DNA of 64,000 bases, from NCBI GenBank assembly GCA_009924735.1, contig RFQZ01000003.1, forward strand, positions 62,001 to 126,000, written 5' to 3'. The notes under the pieces are model-generated. The model searched no databases. It was not told the origin of the DNA and saw only the letters and a list, made by a program, of their open reading frames with translations. The translations under genes were made by a program, and so were the position numbers. Shown here piece after piece: positions 34,814 to 44,152 of this stretch. This stretch comes from Flavobacteriia bacterium. GTDB taxonomy: Bacteria; Bacteroidota; Bacteroidia; Flavobacteriales_D; Crocinitomicaceae. Each line of letters starts with the position of its first letter. The stretch's first letter is position 1.

Positions 34814-37800
34814 ATGTTCAAACGTCTCCTAACCATACTAATGATTTGGGTCATTCCGATTGGGTGGGGACAAGGTACATTAAACAAAACGCTTACCATT
34901 TCTTACACAACTGAAACAATACAACTTGACAGCCTGTCTATTATTCCGGGAAGTATTGTTTGTATTGTACACCAAGATACTTTATCGGAACTTGATTACA
35001 CTGTTGATTACATTCAAAAATCGATTCGCATACTTCGGCCATTCAAAGACAGCATCACTGTTTTCTATGACATTTTAAATTTCGATTTTACGCCACAACT
35101 TTCAAAATACGATTCTACATTTCTTTTTTCATCTGGAATGAAAGAGGACTGGAAATATCAAATTTCGAATCAAGGAAACACCATTAATGATTTTTTTGGA
35201 GGAAATGACCTGTCTAAAAAAGGAAGTTTATCGAGGGGAGTAACGTTTGGAAATCAACAAAACCTGGGTATAAACTCTACATTAAACCTGGAGCTTTCTG
35301 GGAAACTTTCAGAAAACCTGAATGTATTGGCTTCGATCTCCGATGCAAATGTTCCAATACAACCTGAAGGTAATACGCAAAAACTGCAATCTTTTGACCA
35401 AGTTTTTATTCAGTTATACAACGAAAACCTCAAGTTTACAGGCGGTGACTTTTGGATTCAACGTCCAGCGGGTTATTTTTTGAATTATAAAAAAAGGGGG
35501 CAAGGATTTACCACTACCTATTCATTTAAAACACCCCAGGAAGGAAAATTGAATCTTCAGACCAGCTTGGGATTGTCCAAGGGTAAATTTAACCGCCAAA
35601 TCATTCAAGGCGTTGAAAACAATCAAGGTCCTTATCGATTAAAAGGCGCTGAAAACGAACCTTTTATTGTAATTCTTGCCGGAACAGAAAAAGTTTTTGT
35701 CGATGGTAAAATGCTCGTTCGAGGTCAAGAATTTGACTATGTCATTGATTACAACACGGCTGAAGTTGTATTCACAAGTAGGTTCTTAATCACAAAAGAC
35801 ACAAGAATCGCCATAGAATTTCAATATTCTGACCAAACCTATACGCGATCGCTCATTCAACAAAGTGTTCAGTACACCCGCAAAAAAGGGAGTGCTTGGA
35901 TCAATTACTACCACGAGCAAGACATCAAAAGCCAACCCTTGCAAATCTCCTTAGACGAATCGGATAAGTTGCTTCTCCGAAGCATCGGTGACAGCATTCA
36001 AAACGCAACCATTAATAGCATTGATTCTGTGGGGTTCTTTGAGAATCAAAACCTCTATAAGATGATTGATTCCTTGGGTTACGATTCGGTTTTGGTGTTT
36101 TCAGTAAACCAAGACTCAGCGTTTTACCGCACAACGTTTCAATGGGTGGGACCACAAAAGGGAGACTATGTTTACGAGAAAAACACAGCCTATGGAAAAA
36201 CTTACCGTTGGATTGCGCCTGTTTCCGGTGTTCCTCAGGGAGATTACTTACCCGTTCAAACCCTCATAACCCCAAAACGAAAAAGATTAATAACTGCCGG
36301 TGTTTCTCGCGATTTGGGTAAGAAGTGGAAAATAGAGAGTGAATTCGGCTTTTCTGAAAACAACAGCAACTTGTTCTCAAAGTTGGATTTAAAAAATGAT
36401 TGGTCTTGGTCAAACCACACAAAACTTAGTCACGAAGACAGTGTTGGCCAGAAAGGATGGGTTTCTACGTCGGGATTAGAAGTAGAATTTCTCGATGCCA
36501 ACTTTACGTTTATTGAACCCTATCGAAAAGTAGAGTTTGACCGAGATTGGAACGTAAGGAATTTTCATTACAAAGGTCCGCAACGATTTGTTGAGTTGGC
36601 AAATCAATTTAAAAACAAAAAAGCAGGCATGATACAATGGAGCGTTCAAAACTATGGCATCGGTAACGATTTCAATGGCACGCGTATTTATTCAGAGGGA
36701 AACTTAAAAAACAAAACCATCCAATCCAAATGGGACGCGAGTGTTTTAGGAACCCAAGGAACAGGACAATCGGTCTTTATACGTCACCGCTTAGACCTTT
36801 CCTATAAACTCAAACCTTTTTTAATTGGGATAAAAGACGACCAAGAGTATAACCAACGAAACACGTCCGGAACCACCCTCACAAATGTTCCCTATGCCTT
36901 TTATGATGTTCAGTTTTACATTCAATCGCACGATACCTCAACACGGTCTTTGAGATTGTTTTATCGGGAACGGTGGGACTGGAAGCCCAGTGGAAATGTC
37001 TTTAAAGCCGCAGCGAGGGGGCAAACAATGGGAGGGGAATGGCACTTGAAAAAGTGGAAAGCTCAAACCTTGGGCTGCGTGGTTGGTTTTCGCAGCCTTA
37101 CCCCTTTAGACACTGCATTGCTAAACATTACGCCGGACCAGTCCTTGATCGGGCGAGTGGAATACAGTTTTCGCATTTGGAAGGGGGCACTTACTTGGGA
37201 TACCTATTATGAGATTGGATCTGGGTTGGAGCAGAAAAGAACATTTATCTATTTGGAAGTAAACGCGGGACAAGGAGTCTATACTTGGATTGACTACAAT
37301 GGAGATGGAATAAAGGATTTAAATGAATTTGAAATTTCCGGTTTCATAGACCAAGCAAATTACATTCGCATCTTCACGCCAAGCAGTGACTACCAAAAAA
37401 CGTTCTCCAACGAATACAATCAAAGTGTTTTTTGGCGACCAGAATTGATTTGGAGCAAGAAAACAGGCGCGTTGCATTTTCTTTCTCGTTTTTCCAATCA
37501 AATGCGACTGCGTTCAAACCGAAAAATCGGATCGTGGAACAGCGGGTCGTTATTCAACCCCTTGCGAACTGAAATCGATAACACCCTCTTAATTTCATCG
37601 GCTTTTTTATTTAGGAACACGCTTTTTTTCAACCGAACATCTGCTGTGTTTAATGGGCAATATGTTTACAGTTTTTCCGCAAACAAGGCTTTGCTAGCGA
37701 GTGGTTTTGATGGCAAACAATTTCTTTTTCATGAACTCTCTTTACACTGGAATGTTAAACCTACTTTTTCAATTAAAATCGAAGGGCAACAGGGGGAAAA

Positions 37801-38245
37801 ACACGCAAATGTTGATTATACAACAGGTAGAAATTACCAAATTCAAACCCAACAAATTTTAGGAACGTTTTTATTCCAACCTTCCACGAATTATCGCATC
37901 ACCTTGGGCGGTCGTCTGGCGGATAAATCCAATGCACAAATTTTTGGCGGGGAGCAATGCCTTGCCAGTGAAATTACCACGGGTGTAAAATACAATACCA
38001 CACAAAAAGGGAGTGTTCAAGCCGATGTGAAATTTATTCAACTACAATATGAAGGAAATCCTTTTTCTGCGGTTGCCTTTGAAATGCTTGAAGCCTTAAA
38101 GCCTGGCACAAATTACACTTGGACCTTACAGTTTCAAAGAAACATTGGTAAAAACTTGCAGATGACCTTACAATATTCAGGACGAAAATCCATGAATTCA
38201 AAAAGTATTCACAACGGAGGCATGGAACTTCGCGCATTTTTTTAA
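34814..38245 (+). CDS. Large surface/outer-membrane barrel-like protein (1143 aa)
   Basis: An 1143-residue exported protein (signal peptide 1-19). It has many alternating strands typical of Bacteroidetes outer-membrane beta-barrels. The region LSRGVTFGNQQNLGINSTLNLELSGKLSENLNVLASISD and IPIQ-type sequence (VPIQPEGNTQKLQSFDQVF) recalls the corresponding part of the T9SS translocon protein SprA/Sov, but the protein is less than half that length. I cannot name a family with certainty. It has a candidate TAATTTCG box 7 bases before its ATG, and the truncated hemoglobin gene follows 3 bases after its stop. Confidence 0.65.
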   Translation: MFKRLLTILMIWVIPIGWGQGTLNKTLTISYTTETIQLDSLSIIPGSIVCIVHQDTLSELDYTVDYIQKSIRILRPFKDSITVFYDILNFDFTPQLSKYDSTFLFSSGMKEDWKYQISNQGNTINDFFGGNDLSKKGSLSRGVTFGNQQNLGINSTLNLELSGKLSENLNVLASISDANVPIQPEGNTQKLQSFDQVFIQLYNENLKFTGGDFWIQRPAGYFLNYKKRGQGFTTTYSFKTPQEGKLNLQTSLGLSKGKFNRQIIQGVENNQGPYRLKGAENEPFIVILAGTEKVFVDGKMLVRGQEFDYVIDYNTAEVVFTSRFLITKDTRIAIEFQYSDQTYTRSLIQQSVQYTRKKGSAWINYYHEQDIKSQPLQISLDESDKLLLRSIGDSIQNATINSIDSVGFFENQNLYKMIDSLGYDSVLVFSVNQDSAFYRTTFQWVGPQKGDYVYEKNTAYGKTYRWIAPVSGVPQGDYLPVQTLITPKRKRLITAGVSRDLGKKWKIESEFGFSENNSNLFSKLDLKNDWSWSNHTKLSHEDSVGQKGWVSTSGLEVEFLDANFTFIEPYRKVEFDRDWNVRNFHYKGPQRFVELANQFKNKKAGMIQWSVQNYGIGNDFNGTRIYSEGNLKNKTIQSKWDASVLGTQGTGQSVFIRHRLDLSYKLKPFLIGIKDDQEYNQRNTSGTTLTNVPYAFYDVQFYIQSHDTSTRSLRLFYRERWDWKPSGNVFKAAARGQTMGGEWHLKKWKAQTLGCVVGFRSLTPLDTALLNITPDQSLIGRVEYSFRIWKGALTWDTYYEIGSGLEQKRTFIYLEVNAGQGVYTWIDYNGDGIKDLNEFEISGFIDQANYIRIFTPSSDYQKTFSNEYNQSVFWRPELIWSKKTGALHFLSRFSNQMRLRSNRKIGSWNSGSLFNPLRTEIDNTLLISSAFLFRNTLFFNRTSAVFNGQYVYSFSANKALLASGFDGKQFLFHELSLHWNVKPTFSIKIEGQQGEKHANVDYTTGRNYQIQTQQILGTFLFQPSTNYRITLGGRLADKSNAQIFGGEQCLASEITTGVKYNTTQKGSVQADVKFIQLQYEGNPFSAVAFEMLEALKPGTNYTWTLQFQRNIGKNLQMTLQYSGRKSMNSKSIHNGGMELRAFF

Positions 38246-38248
38246 CAA

Positions 38249-38617
38249 ATGAAAAGAGATATAAATACCCCAGCCGACATTTCATTTCTTGTGAATGCAT
38301 TCTACGAAAAAGTTCAAAAAGACCCATCACTTCGGCCCTTTTTTCAGCATTTGGATTGGGAACAACACCTACCAAAAATGAAACAGTTTTGGCGATTTTT
38401 ATTATTGAACGAGCCCGGGTATACCACCAATGTCACGGAAAAACATGTTGGACTTCCCTTAACACGTGGGCTTTTTAAGGTTTGGATTGCGCTGTTTAAC
38501 GAAACCGTTGATGAAAATTTTGAAGGGTTGACCGCCAATTTAGCAAAGGAAAAGGCCAATTTAATTGCATTCGGAATTCAAGCTAAAATGAATTTACTTG
38601 AAGAAGATTCGAATTAG
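38249..38617 (+). CDS. Group III truncated hemoglobin
   Basis: A 122-residue globin of the group III truncated type. The sequence matches the start ADISFLVNAFYEKVQKDPSLRPFF, the FWRFLLLNEPGYTTN stretch and EKHVGLPL with proximal His66, comparable to His72 of Campylobacter Ctb; His40 is a likely distal-side residue. It binds oxygen or nitric oxide and may detoxify NO or supply oxygen chemistry. It follows the 1143-residue protein by 3 bases and overlaps the convergent rseP gene by 24 bases. Confidence 0.9.
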   Translation: MKRDINTPADISFLVNAFYEKVQKDPSLRPFFQHLDWEQHLPKMKQFWRFLLLNEPGYTTNVTEKHVGLPLTRGLFKVWIALFNETVDENFEGLTANLAKEKANLIAFGIQAKMNLLEEDSN

Positions 38618-39988
38618 ATCGTTTCCATTTGCGTAGATCATTAAACTCAAGAGCAGAAAGATTCCAACATACTGGGCATACTCTAATATTTTCTGAGGGG
38701 CTTCTTTTCCGGTGATGATTTCATAAAGCAAGAAAACAACATGACCACCATCCAATGCTGGAATGGGTAGAATGTTCATAAATGCCAAAGCGATGGAGAT
38801 AAATGCGGTGTTCATCCAAAAGATTCTCCAATCCCACATCGGGGGAAACATATTTCCAATGCTTGCAAAGCCTCCAACTGAGGTTGCACCTTTTTTAGTA
38901 AATACGAATTTAAATTGTGTGACATAATCCTTCAATAGGTTAAATCCGTAATCGGTTCCAACCACAATGCTTTCTAAAAGTCCATAATTTTTTTTCACAA
39001 GGGCAAGGGTGTCTGACGTAAACAAATTATTGGATGAAAACCCAATTATACCCTCTGCGCTCACTTTTGGGTGAATTTCCATTGTGTCAGCGCCTCGTAA
39101 GATCAACAAGTCCACCTTCTTCCCTGCATGGGTAAACAATCCTTTTTGTAGTTCGTCGAAATAAACGATAGCGTCCCCATTTACCCCAATCACTTGGTCA
39201 TTTATCTTCAACCCAGCTGCTTTTGCCTCGCTTTTTTCCAATACTTCCTTAACCTTGCCAATTTTCACCCTTAAGCCAAAAGGAACCATTGCTCCCTTCT
39301 GGAACAATTGCTGGTCGATGTTTTCTGGTAATGCTTTTGTAATTTCTTTTCCCTCTCTTGTAAAGGTTATTTTTGTTTTATCGCGCAACAAAACCCCTTT
39401 GTTAAGGTCGTCAATGGTTTTAATTGTTTTTCCATCAATTTTTGTAATGATGTCACCTGATTTCAATCCGTATTTCTCAAGATAGGGGTGAACAGACATT
39501 CCATAATTCAATTTGGAGGTATTGATTTCACTTCCTCCCCAAACAAAAACGATGGAGATGTATAGAATAATTCCTACGCACAAATTCACGACCACCCCAC
39601 CAATCATAATGATGAGTCGTTGCCATGCTTTTTTTGAACGGAATTCATAGGGTTTCGCTGGTTGTTTCATCTGCTCTTTGTCCATGGACTCATCAATCAT
39701 ACCTGCGATTTTAACATACCCTCCAAGTGGAACCCACCCAATTCCCCATTCTGTTTTCTCACTTCCATCATCCCATGATTCAGGTGATTTCTTGGTAAAC
39801 CACGCGTATTTTTTCACCCCATTTACTTTGCGAAACCGGAGAATCGAAAACCAGGGATTAAAGAACAAATAAAATTTTTCCACCTTGGTTTTAAACAAAC
39901 GGGCAGGAATGAAGTGTCCAAACTCATGTACAGTGACTAAAATGGCAAGGGATAGAAGGAGTTGTAGTGCTTTAATTAGAATGTCCAT
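38594..39988 (-). CDS. rseP: RIP metalloprotease RseP (site-2 protease)
   Basis: A 464-residue intramembrane zinc protease. The zinc motif HEFGH (His21, His25) is in the first helix and NILPIPALDGGHV, the second metal ligand, is in the last third. A PDZ-like domain follows (SGDIITKIDGKTI). It clips anti-sigma factors and signal-peptide remnants; the ECF sigma and probable anti-sigma pair at the end of this window is a conceivable substrate but is not linked by position. TATATTTG at 40005-40012 lies 16 bases before the ATG. Confidence 0.93.
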   Translation of the reverse strand: MDILIKALQLLLSLAILVTVHEFGHFIPARLFKTKVEKFYLFFNPWFSILRFRKVNGVKKYAWFTKKSPESWDDGSEKTEWGIGWVPLGGYVKIAGMIDESMDKEQMKQPAKPYEFRSKKAWQRLIIMIGGVVVNLCVGIILYISIVFVWGGSEINTSKLNYGMSVHPYLEKYGLKSGDIITKIDGKTIKTIDDLNKGVLLRDKTKITFTREGKEITKALPENIDQQLFQKGAMVPFGLRVKIGKVKEVLEKSEAKAAGLKINDQVIGVNGDAIVYFDELQKGLFTHAGKKVDLLILRGADTMEIHPKVSAEGIIGFSSNNLFTSDTLALVKKNYGLLESIVVGTDYGFNLLKDYVTQFKFVFTKKGATSVGGFASIGNMFPPMWDWRIFWMNTAFISIALAFMNILPIPALDGGHVVFLLYEIITGKEAPQKILEYAQYVGIFLLLSLMIYANGNDLIRIFFK

Positions 39989-40004
39989 GTCTTAAATTGA
40001 ATTA

Positions 40005-40012
40005 CAAATATA
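40005..40012 (-). promoter_or_regulatory. Candidate -7 box of rseP
   Basis: TATATTTG on the minus strand, 16 bases before the rseP ATG; the -33 element is weak. Confidence 0.4.
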
Positions 40013-40127
40013 GGGGGATTTATTTGCGAACACATGTATAATTAACCACTTCGTTATGACTCGCGCGCAAAAAAGGTGAATTCACATATTTTAACCCTGT
40101 CCATTTTTAGAACTGCATCGATTTCCT

Positions 40128-40135
40128 TAATTTCG
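40128..40135 (+). promoter_or_regulatory. Candidate variant -7 box (TAATTTCG) of the dpm1-pyrC unit
   Basis: TAATTTCG, 14 bases before the Dpm1-like ATG. It differs from TAnnTTTG at one position, and no -33 TTG is seen. The same octamer precedes three other genes in this window. Confidence 0.3.
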
Positions 40136-40149
40136 TCCGCTAACTCCTT

Positions 40150-40860
40150 ATGAACGATTCAATAGTCATCATCCCCACCTTTAATGAACGCGAAAATGTC
40201 GTTTTGATGTGTGATGCTGTTATGCAGCTTGGAGAAGGGTACCACATTTTATTTGTAGATGACAACTCACCAGACGGCACAGGTGACGTAATCCGCGAGT
40301 TGCAACAAAAATACCCAAACGAGGTGTTTTTAGTAACCAGAGAAGAGAAGTTGGGACTGGGAACCGCCTACATAGCTGGCTTCAAATGGGCTTTGGAAAA
40401 AAATTACACCTATGTGTTTGAAATGGATTGTGATTTCTCACACGACCCTAAAGATTTAATTCGACTTAAAAACGCATGCATTGAAGGAGCAGATGTAGCT
40501 GTCGGCTCTCGTTATTGCAAAGGAGGAAAGGTTGAAAATTGGCCGTTTAAGCGTGTTTTGTTGTCTTATTTTGCCAACCTTTATGTTCGCATTGTATTGT
40601 GGGTTTCGATCAAGGACGCTACTGCAGGATTCAAATGTTACCGTGCCAAAGCGCTTAAAAAAATCAACCTTGACCACATCATTTTCAAGGGCTATGCTTT
40701 TCAAATTTGTATGAAATATGCCGCCATCAAACACGGTTGTCTCGTAAAAGAAATTCCGATTACTTTTAAGGATAGACTGTATGGCGATTCTAAAATGAGC
40801 ACCGGCATTTTTAAAGAAGCGTTGTTTGGTGTTTGGAAAATGCGAAAAATGAAACTATGA
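40150..40860 (+). CDS. Polyprenol monophosphomannose synthase-like GT2 glycosyltransferase
   Basis: A 236-residue family 2 glycosyltransferase resembling Dpm1. Sequence features are IIPTFNERENV, DDNSPDGTGDV, the metal motif EMDCDFSHDP, and GFKCYRAKAL plus YGDSKMS. It transfers a sugar (mannose in characterised members) from a nucleotide donor to a polyprenyl phosphate for later glycosylation in the envelope. It lacks the C-terminal membrane domain of some relatives. It overlaps the pyrC start by 4 bases (ATGA). Confidence 0.88.
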   Translation: MNDSIVIIPTFNERENVVLMCDAVMQLGEGYHILFVDDNSPDGTGDVIRELQQKYPNEVFLVTREEKLGLGTAYIAGFKWALEKNYTYVFEMDCDFSHDPKDLIRLKNACIEGADVAVGSRYCKGGKVENWPFKRVLLSYFANLYVRIVLWVSIKDATAGFKCYRAKALKKINLDHIIFKGYAFQICMKYAAIKHGCLVKEIPITFKDRLYGDSKMSTGIFKEALFGVWKMRKMKL

Positions 40861-42197
40861 GCCGAATAATCTTACGCAATGCACAAATTGTTAATGAAGG
40901 AAAAACTTTTGTATCAGACCTCAGCATCAAAGACGGGAGAATTGAGAAAATTGCTGGCGAAATCTCCGATTCAGCGGTAAAGGAAATTGATTTGAAAGGC
41001 AATTATTTATTGCCCGGATGCATTGACGACCAGGTTCATTTTCGCGAACCCGGCCTAACCCACAAAGGTGATCTTTTCACCGAGTCGCGGGCCGCTGTTG
41101 CAGGTGGAATCACCTCATTTATGGAAATGCCGAACACGGTCCCCAACGCCTTAACCCAAGATCTTCTTGAAGAAAAATACAACCGGGCGGGCATCGTTTC
41201 TATTGCCAATCATTCCTTTTACATGGGTGTGTCGAACACCAATCTTTCCGAGGTGCTAAAAACCAACGAAGAAAAAGTTTGTGGAATTAAGGTTTTCATG
41301 GGCTCCTCCACAGGAAACATGTTGGTCGATAATGAACGAACACTTGAAGCCCTCTTCTCTCAATCGCCCATGCTCATCGCAACGCACTGTGAAGACGAGC
41401 ACACGGTGCAAGAAAATTTGCGAAACGCTAAGTTAACATACGGAGATCAAATTCCTATTCAAATGCATCCGGAAATAAGAAGTGCGGAGGCATGTTATTT
41501 ATCCTCCTCATTCGCGGTTAATTTGGCGAAAAAACATGGGACAAGGTTACACGTTTTGCACATTTCAACAGGAAAAGAAACCTTGTTATTTGAAGCAAAT
41601 GTTCCCCTTAGGTCTAAAAAAATTACAGCAGAGGCTTGTATTCATCATCTGTGGTTTTGTGATGCTGATTATGCGCTTCATGGGAATGCGATTAAATGGA
41701 ATCCCGCCGTTAAATCTGCCAACGACCGTGCGCAAATATGGAAGGCGCTCTTAGAAGACCGGATAGACGTTATCGCAACAGACCATGCCCCGCATACCCT
41801 AGAAGAGAAAAACAACCCCTACCTAAACGCTCCTTCTGGTGGACCGTTGGTTCAACATGCCTTAGTCGCAATGTTAGACAAACAAAAAGAGGGTGTCTTA
41901 ACTTTGGAAAAAGTCGTTGAAAAAATGTCACATGCTCCTGCTGTACTTTTCAGGATAAAGGACCGAGGATTTGTCCGTGAAGGTTACCATGCCGACCTGG
42001 TAGAAGTGGATGCTCATCAACAAACCACCGTTAGCAAAGCCAATTTACTATACAAATGTGGGTGGTCTCCGTTTGAAGGCCATTGTTTTTCACATTCCAT
42101 TAAGCGTACTTTTGTCAATGGCAACATGGTCTTTGAGAATGGCGAAATCATAGAAGGCACAAAGGGTATGCGTTTATTATTTGACAAGGCACAATGA
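40857..42197 (+). CDS. pyrC: Dihydroorotase (amidohydrolase family)
   Basis: Third step of pyrimidine synthesis: cyclises carbamoyl aspartate to dihydroorotate. The start at 40857 couples to the glycosyltransferase stop (ATGA); 446 residues. Motifs are DDQVHFREPGLTHKGD, GGITSFMEMPNT, GIKVFMGSSTGN with the lysine, and ATDHAPHTLEEK. The first metal-site motif reads Gln-Val-His instead of the common His-x-His, a feature I recall from Bacteroidetes members. Overlaps the DUF4296 gene by 4 bases. Confidence 0.88.
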   Translation: MSRIILRNAQIVNEGKTFVSDLSIKDGRIEKIAGEISDSAVKEIDLKGNYLLPGCIDDQVHFREPGLTHKGDLFTESRAAVAGGITSFMEMPNTVPNALTQDLLEEKYNRAGIVSIANHSFYMGVSNTNLSEVLKTNEEKVCGIKVFMGSSTGNMLVDNERTLEALFSQSPMLIATHCEDEHTVQENLRNAKLTYGDQIPIQMHPEIRSAEACYLSSSFAVNLAKKHGTRLHVLHISTGKETLLFEANVPLRSKKITAEACIHHLWFCDADYALHGNAIKWNPAVKSANDRAQIWKALLEDRIDVIATDHAPHTLEEKNNPYLNAPSGGPLVQHALVAMLDKQKEGVLTLEKVVEKMSHAPAVLFRIKDRGFVREGYHADLVEVDAHQQTTVSKANLLYKCGWSPFEGHCFSHSIKRTFVNGNMVFENGEIIEGTKGMRLLFDKAQ

Positions 42198-42526
42198 AAT
42201 GCTTTTTTTTAATCTTAGGAATCCTTGTCGGGTTTTCAAGCTGTGCGTTAAAAGAAAAACCAAGCAGCATCATCCCGAAGGAAAAAATGACTGAAATAAT
42301 GTCGGAAGTCTTTGTCGTTGAAATGTATTATCAAAAGAAACATGCCTCACCATTTGTTTACCGTAAAGTACTTAAAAAGGCTTTGCTAAAGACCTTTCAA
42401 AAGCACCGTGTAACCTCAAAAGAATACAGTCAGAGTTTTGACTTTTATGCACAAGATTATGCTGCCTTTAAGGAGATGAATTTGGAAATCATTCAGCGTT
42501 ACAACGAGTCTTTACTCAAGCAATAG
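42194..42526 (+). CDS. DUF4296 domain lipoprotein
   Basis: A 110-residue lipoprotein (lipobox GFSSC near residue 17). The mature part IIPKEKMTEIMSEVFVVEMYY is the typical DUF4296 start: a short helical protein found next to pyrC in many Bacteroidetes. Function unknown. It overlaps pyrC by 4 bases and the convergent HEAT-like gene by 15 bases. Confidence 0.8.
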   Translation: MKCFFLILGILVGFSSCALKEKPSSIIPKEKMTEIMSEVFVVEMYYQKKHASPFVYRKVLKKALLKTFQKHRVTSKEYSQSFDFYAQDYAAFKEMNLEIIQRYNESLLKQ

Positions 42527-43060
42527 GTCCGTATCTACACCTTCATTTTGATCTTTTAGAATCAAAGCGATTTCACTCATTAAAAATTTCTTTTTATCGT
42601 CTTCTTCATTCCTCGATTCAAGGTAATCTCTCAGATGCAATTGCGCTTCAAGCAAAGAAGCTTCGTCAAAAGGACCTTCCAAATTCTCTAATATGGTCAA
42701 ACATTCTAAGGCGGTGAGGTAATCTGATTCACACGCCATTTTTACAAAGGAGGCGATGTGGTCGCTGTAGTTCAGTTTTGAGTTCCAAAGGATGTGAAGG
42801 ATCTGTTTTCTGGCATGTGCGTTGTCTTTATTATAAAGCATTTCCATCCATTTTTCAGCAGCGCCCTTAACGCTCACGGATGCGAGCAAATTAAAAACAT
42901 CTCTTTTAATGTCTAAATTTTCGGTGGCTAAATAAATTTCAAATACTTCCTCAAGCTGTGCTAAGGTTCCGTTTTCTTCTAAGTAATCACATGCTTTTTT
43001 AACCTCTTCAACATCTTGCGACTTCAAGTTGAGTAATGCGTCATTCGCTCTTTTGTTCAT
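42512..43060 (-). CDS. HEAT-like helical repeat protein (182 aa)
   Basis: A 182-residue acidic, all-helical protein with HEAT-like pairs (LLNLKSQDVEEVKKACDYL, IDIKRDVFNLLAS-type segments). There is no signal peptide, membrane segment or catalytic motif. The gene overlaps the end of rsmA by 20 bases, so it is probably the last gene of an operon with an unknown membrane protein, DUF4286 and rsmA. The role is unknown. Confidence 0.7.
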   Translation of the reverse strand: MNKRANDALLNLKSQDVEEVKKACDYLEENGTLAQLEEVFEIYLATENLDIKRDVFNLLASVSVKGAAEKWMEMLYNKDNAHARKQILHILWNSKLNYSDHIASFVKMACESDYLTALECLTILENLEGPFDEASLLEAQLHLRDYLESRNEEDDKKKFLMSEIALILKDQNEGVDTDLLLE

Positions 43061-43832
43061 TGTATCTCTCTATTTGTTTTGTTAAATAAATAAAATCTTC
43101 GACGGCCAATTGTTCGGGTCGAGCCTTGTCATATTTTTCATCCAGCTTGACATGCTCTATAAGTTGTCTCAAGGAATTTCTAAGCGTTTTTCGCCTTTGA
43201 TTAAAAGCCATTTTAACCACTTGAACGAACAGTTTCTCATCACATCCTAAGTTGGCACGTTGGTTTCGCGTGCAACGGATCACTCCAGATTTGACTTTAG
43301 GGGGTGGGTAAAAGGCTCCTGGCTCAACGGTGAAACAATACTCAATGTCATAGTAACTCTGCAACAAAACACTTAGGATTCCATAACTTTTGCTGCCCGG
43401 TTTTTCGGCAATTCTTACGGCAACTTCTTTTTGAAACATTCCGATAATGAGCGGGATTTGATTTCGGTGCTCCAAACATTTAAATAGGATTTGAGAAGAT
43501 ATGTTGTAAGGAAAATTTCCCACTACACAAAAGGGTTTATGGTTAAAAAACCCAGCTAAGTCGGCCTTTAGAAAATCTTGAAAGAACACCTTCTCTCCCA
43601 AGCTTGGATAATGCGCATGAAGGTAGGTAATGGATTCTTTGTCAACTTCGAAAGCACAAAAATCAATGTCTTCCCTTTGTACAAAATACTTTGTGATTGC
43701 CCCTGTTCCCGGACCAATTTCAAGTACTGACATGGGTTGCTCGAAAGGCGGTAGGCATTCTGCAATGCGCTCGCAAACTTGAACATTCGTTAAAAAATGT
43801 TGTCCCAGTCTTTTTTTAGGTGCAACCTTCAT
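43041..43832 (-). CDS. rsmA: 16S rRNA dimethyladenosine transferase RsmA (KsgA)
   Basis: Dimethylates two adjacent adenines in helix 45 of 16S rRNA (A1518/A1519 in E. coli) during late 30S assembly. The 263 residues have KKRLGQHFLTNVQVCERIA, the SAM-binding VLEIGPGTGAITK, and the catalytic motif VVGNFPYNISS. The start overlaps DUF4286 by 4 bases and the end overlaps the HEAT-like gene by 20. Confidence 0.95.
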   Translation of the reverse strand: MKVAPKKRLGQHFLTNVQVCERIAECLPPFEQPMSVLEIGPGTGAITKYFVQREDIDFCAFEVDKESITYLHAHYPSLGEKVFFQDFLKADLAGFFNHKPFCVVGNFPYNISSQILFKCLEHRNQIPLIIGMFQKEVAVRIAEKPGSKSYGILSVLLQSYYDIEYCFTVEPGAFYPPPKVKSGVIRCTRNQRANLGCDEKLFVQVVKMAFNQRRKTLRNSLRQLIEHVKLDEKYDKARPEQLAVEDFIYLTKQIERYNEQKSE

Positions 43833-44152
43833 GGATGGGTCTCCTGAATTATTTCCAAAAGGGTACGGAAGGCTACGAATTTTCCCTCATACCTCGATTG
43901 ATGTTTCGCTTGCAAATCTTTAGCGAATTTCTCTTGGTATTCATTATAGTGGTGTTGGCTCTCTGCGTAATACATGATCGAAAAAGAACACTCGTCTTCC
44001 TCATTGCCCTGAATTTTTGAAAACACACATTTTTGAAAACAATTTGTGTTTAACACTTCGGGTATGTGTTGATCTTTCATCCAGGTCGTCCAGTCCGTTT
44101 GAATGGCGGGGTCGATGCTCACGGTAACATTATATAAAATCATCTCATTCAT
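43829..44152 (-). CDS. DUF4286 family protein
   Basis: About 107 residues. The family start MILYNVTVSIDPAIQTDWTTWM is at 44143; the ATG at 44152 (MNEM) is also in frame and overlaps the upstream gene stop by 8 bases. It has a ferredoxin-like fold with HIPEVL and an acidic middle. The role is unknown; in Bacteroidetes it commonly lies next to rsmA. Confidence 0.85.
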   Translation of the reverse strand: MNEMILYNVTVSIDPAIQTDWTTWMKDQHIPEVLNTNCFQKCVFSKIQGNEEDECSFSIMYYAESQHHYNEYQEKFAKDLQAKHQSRYEGKFVAFRTLLEIIQETHP

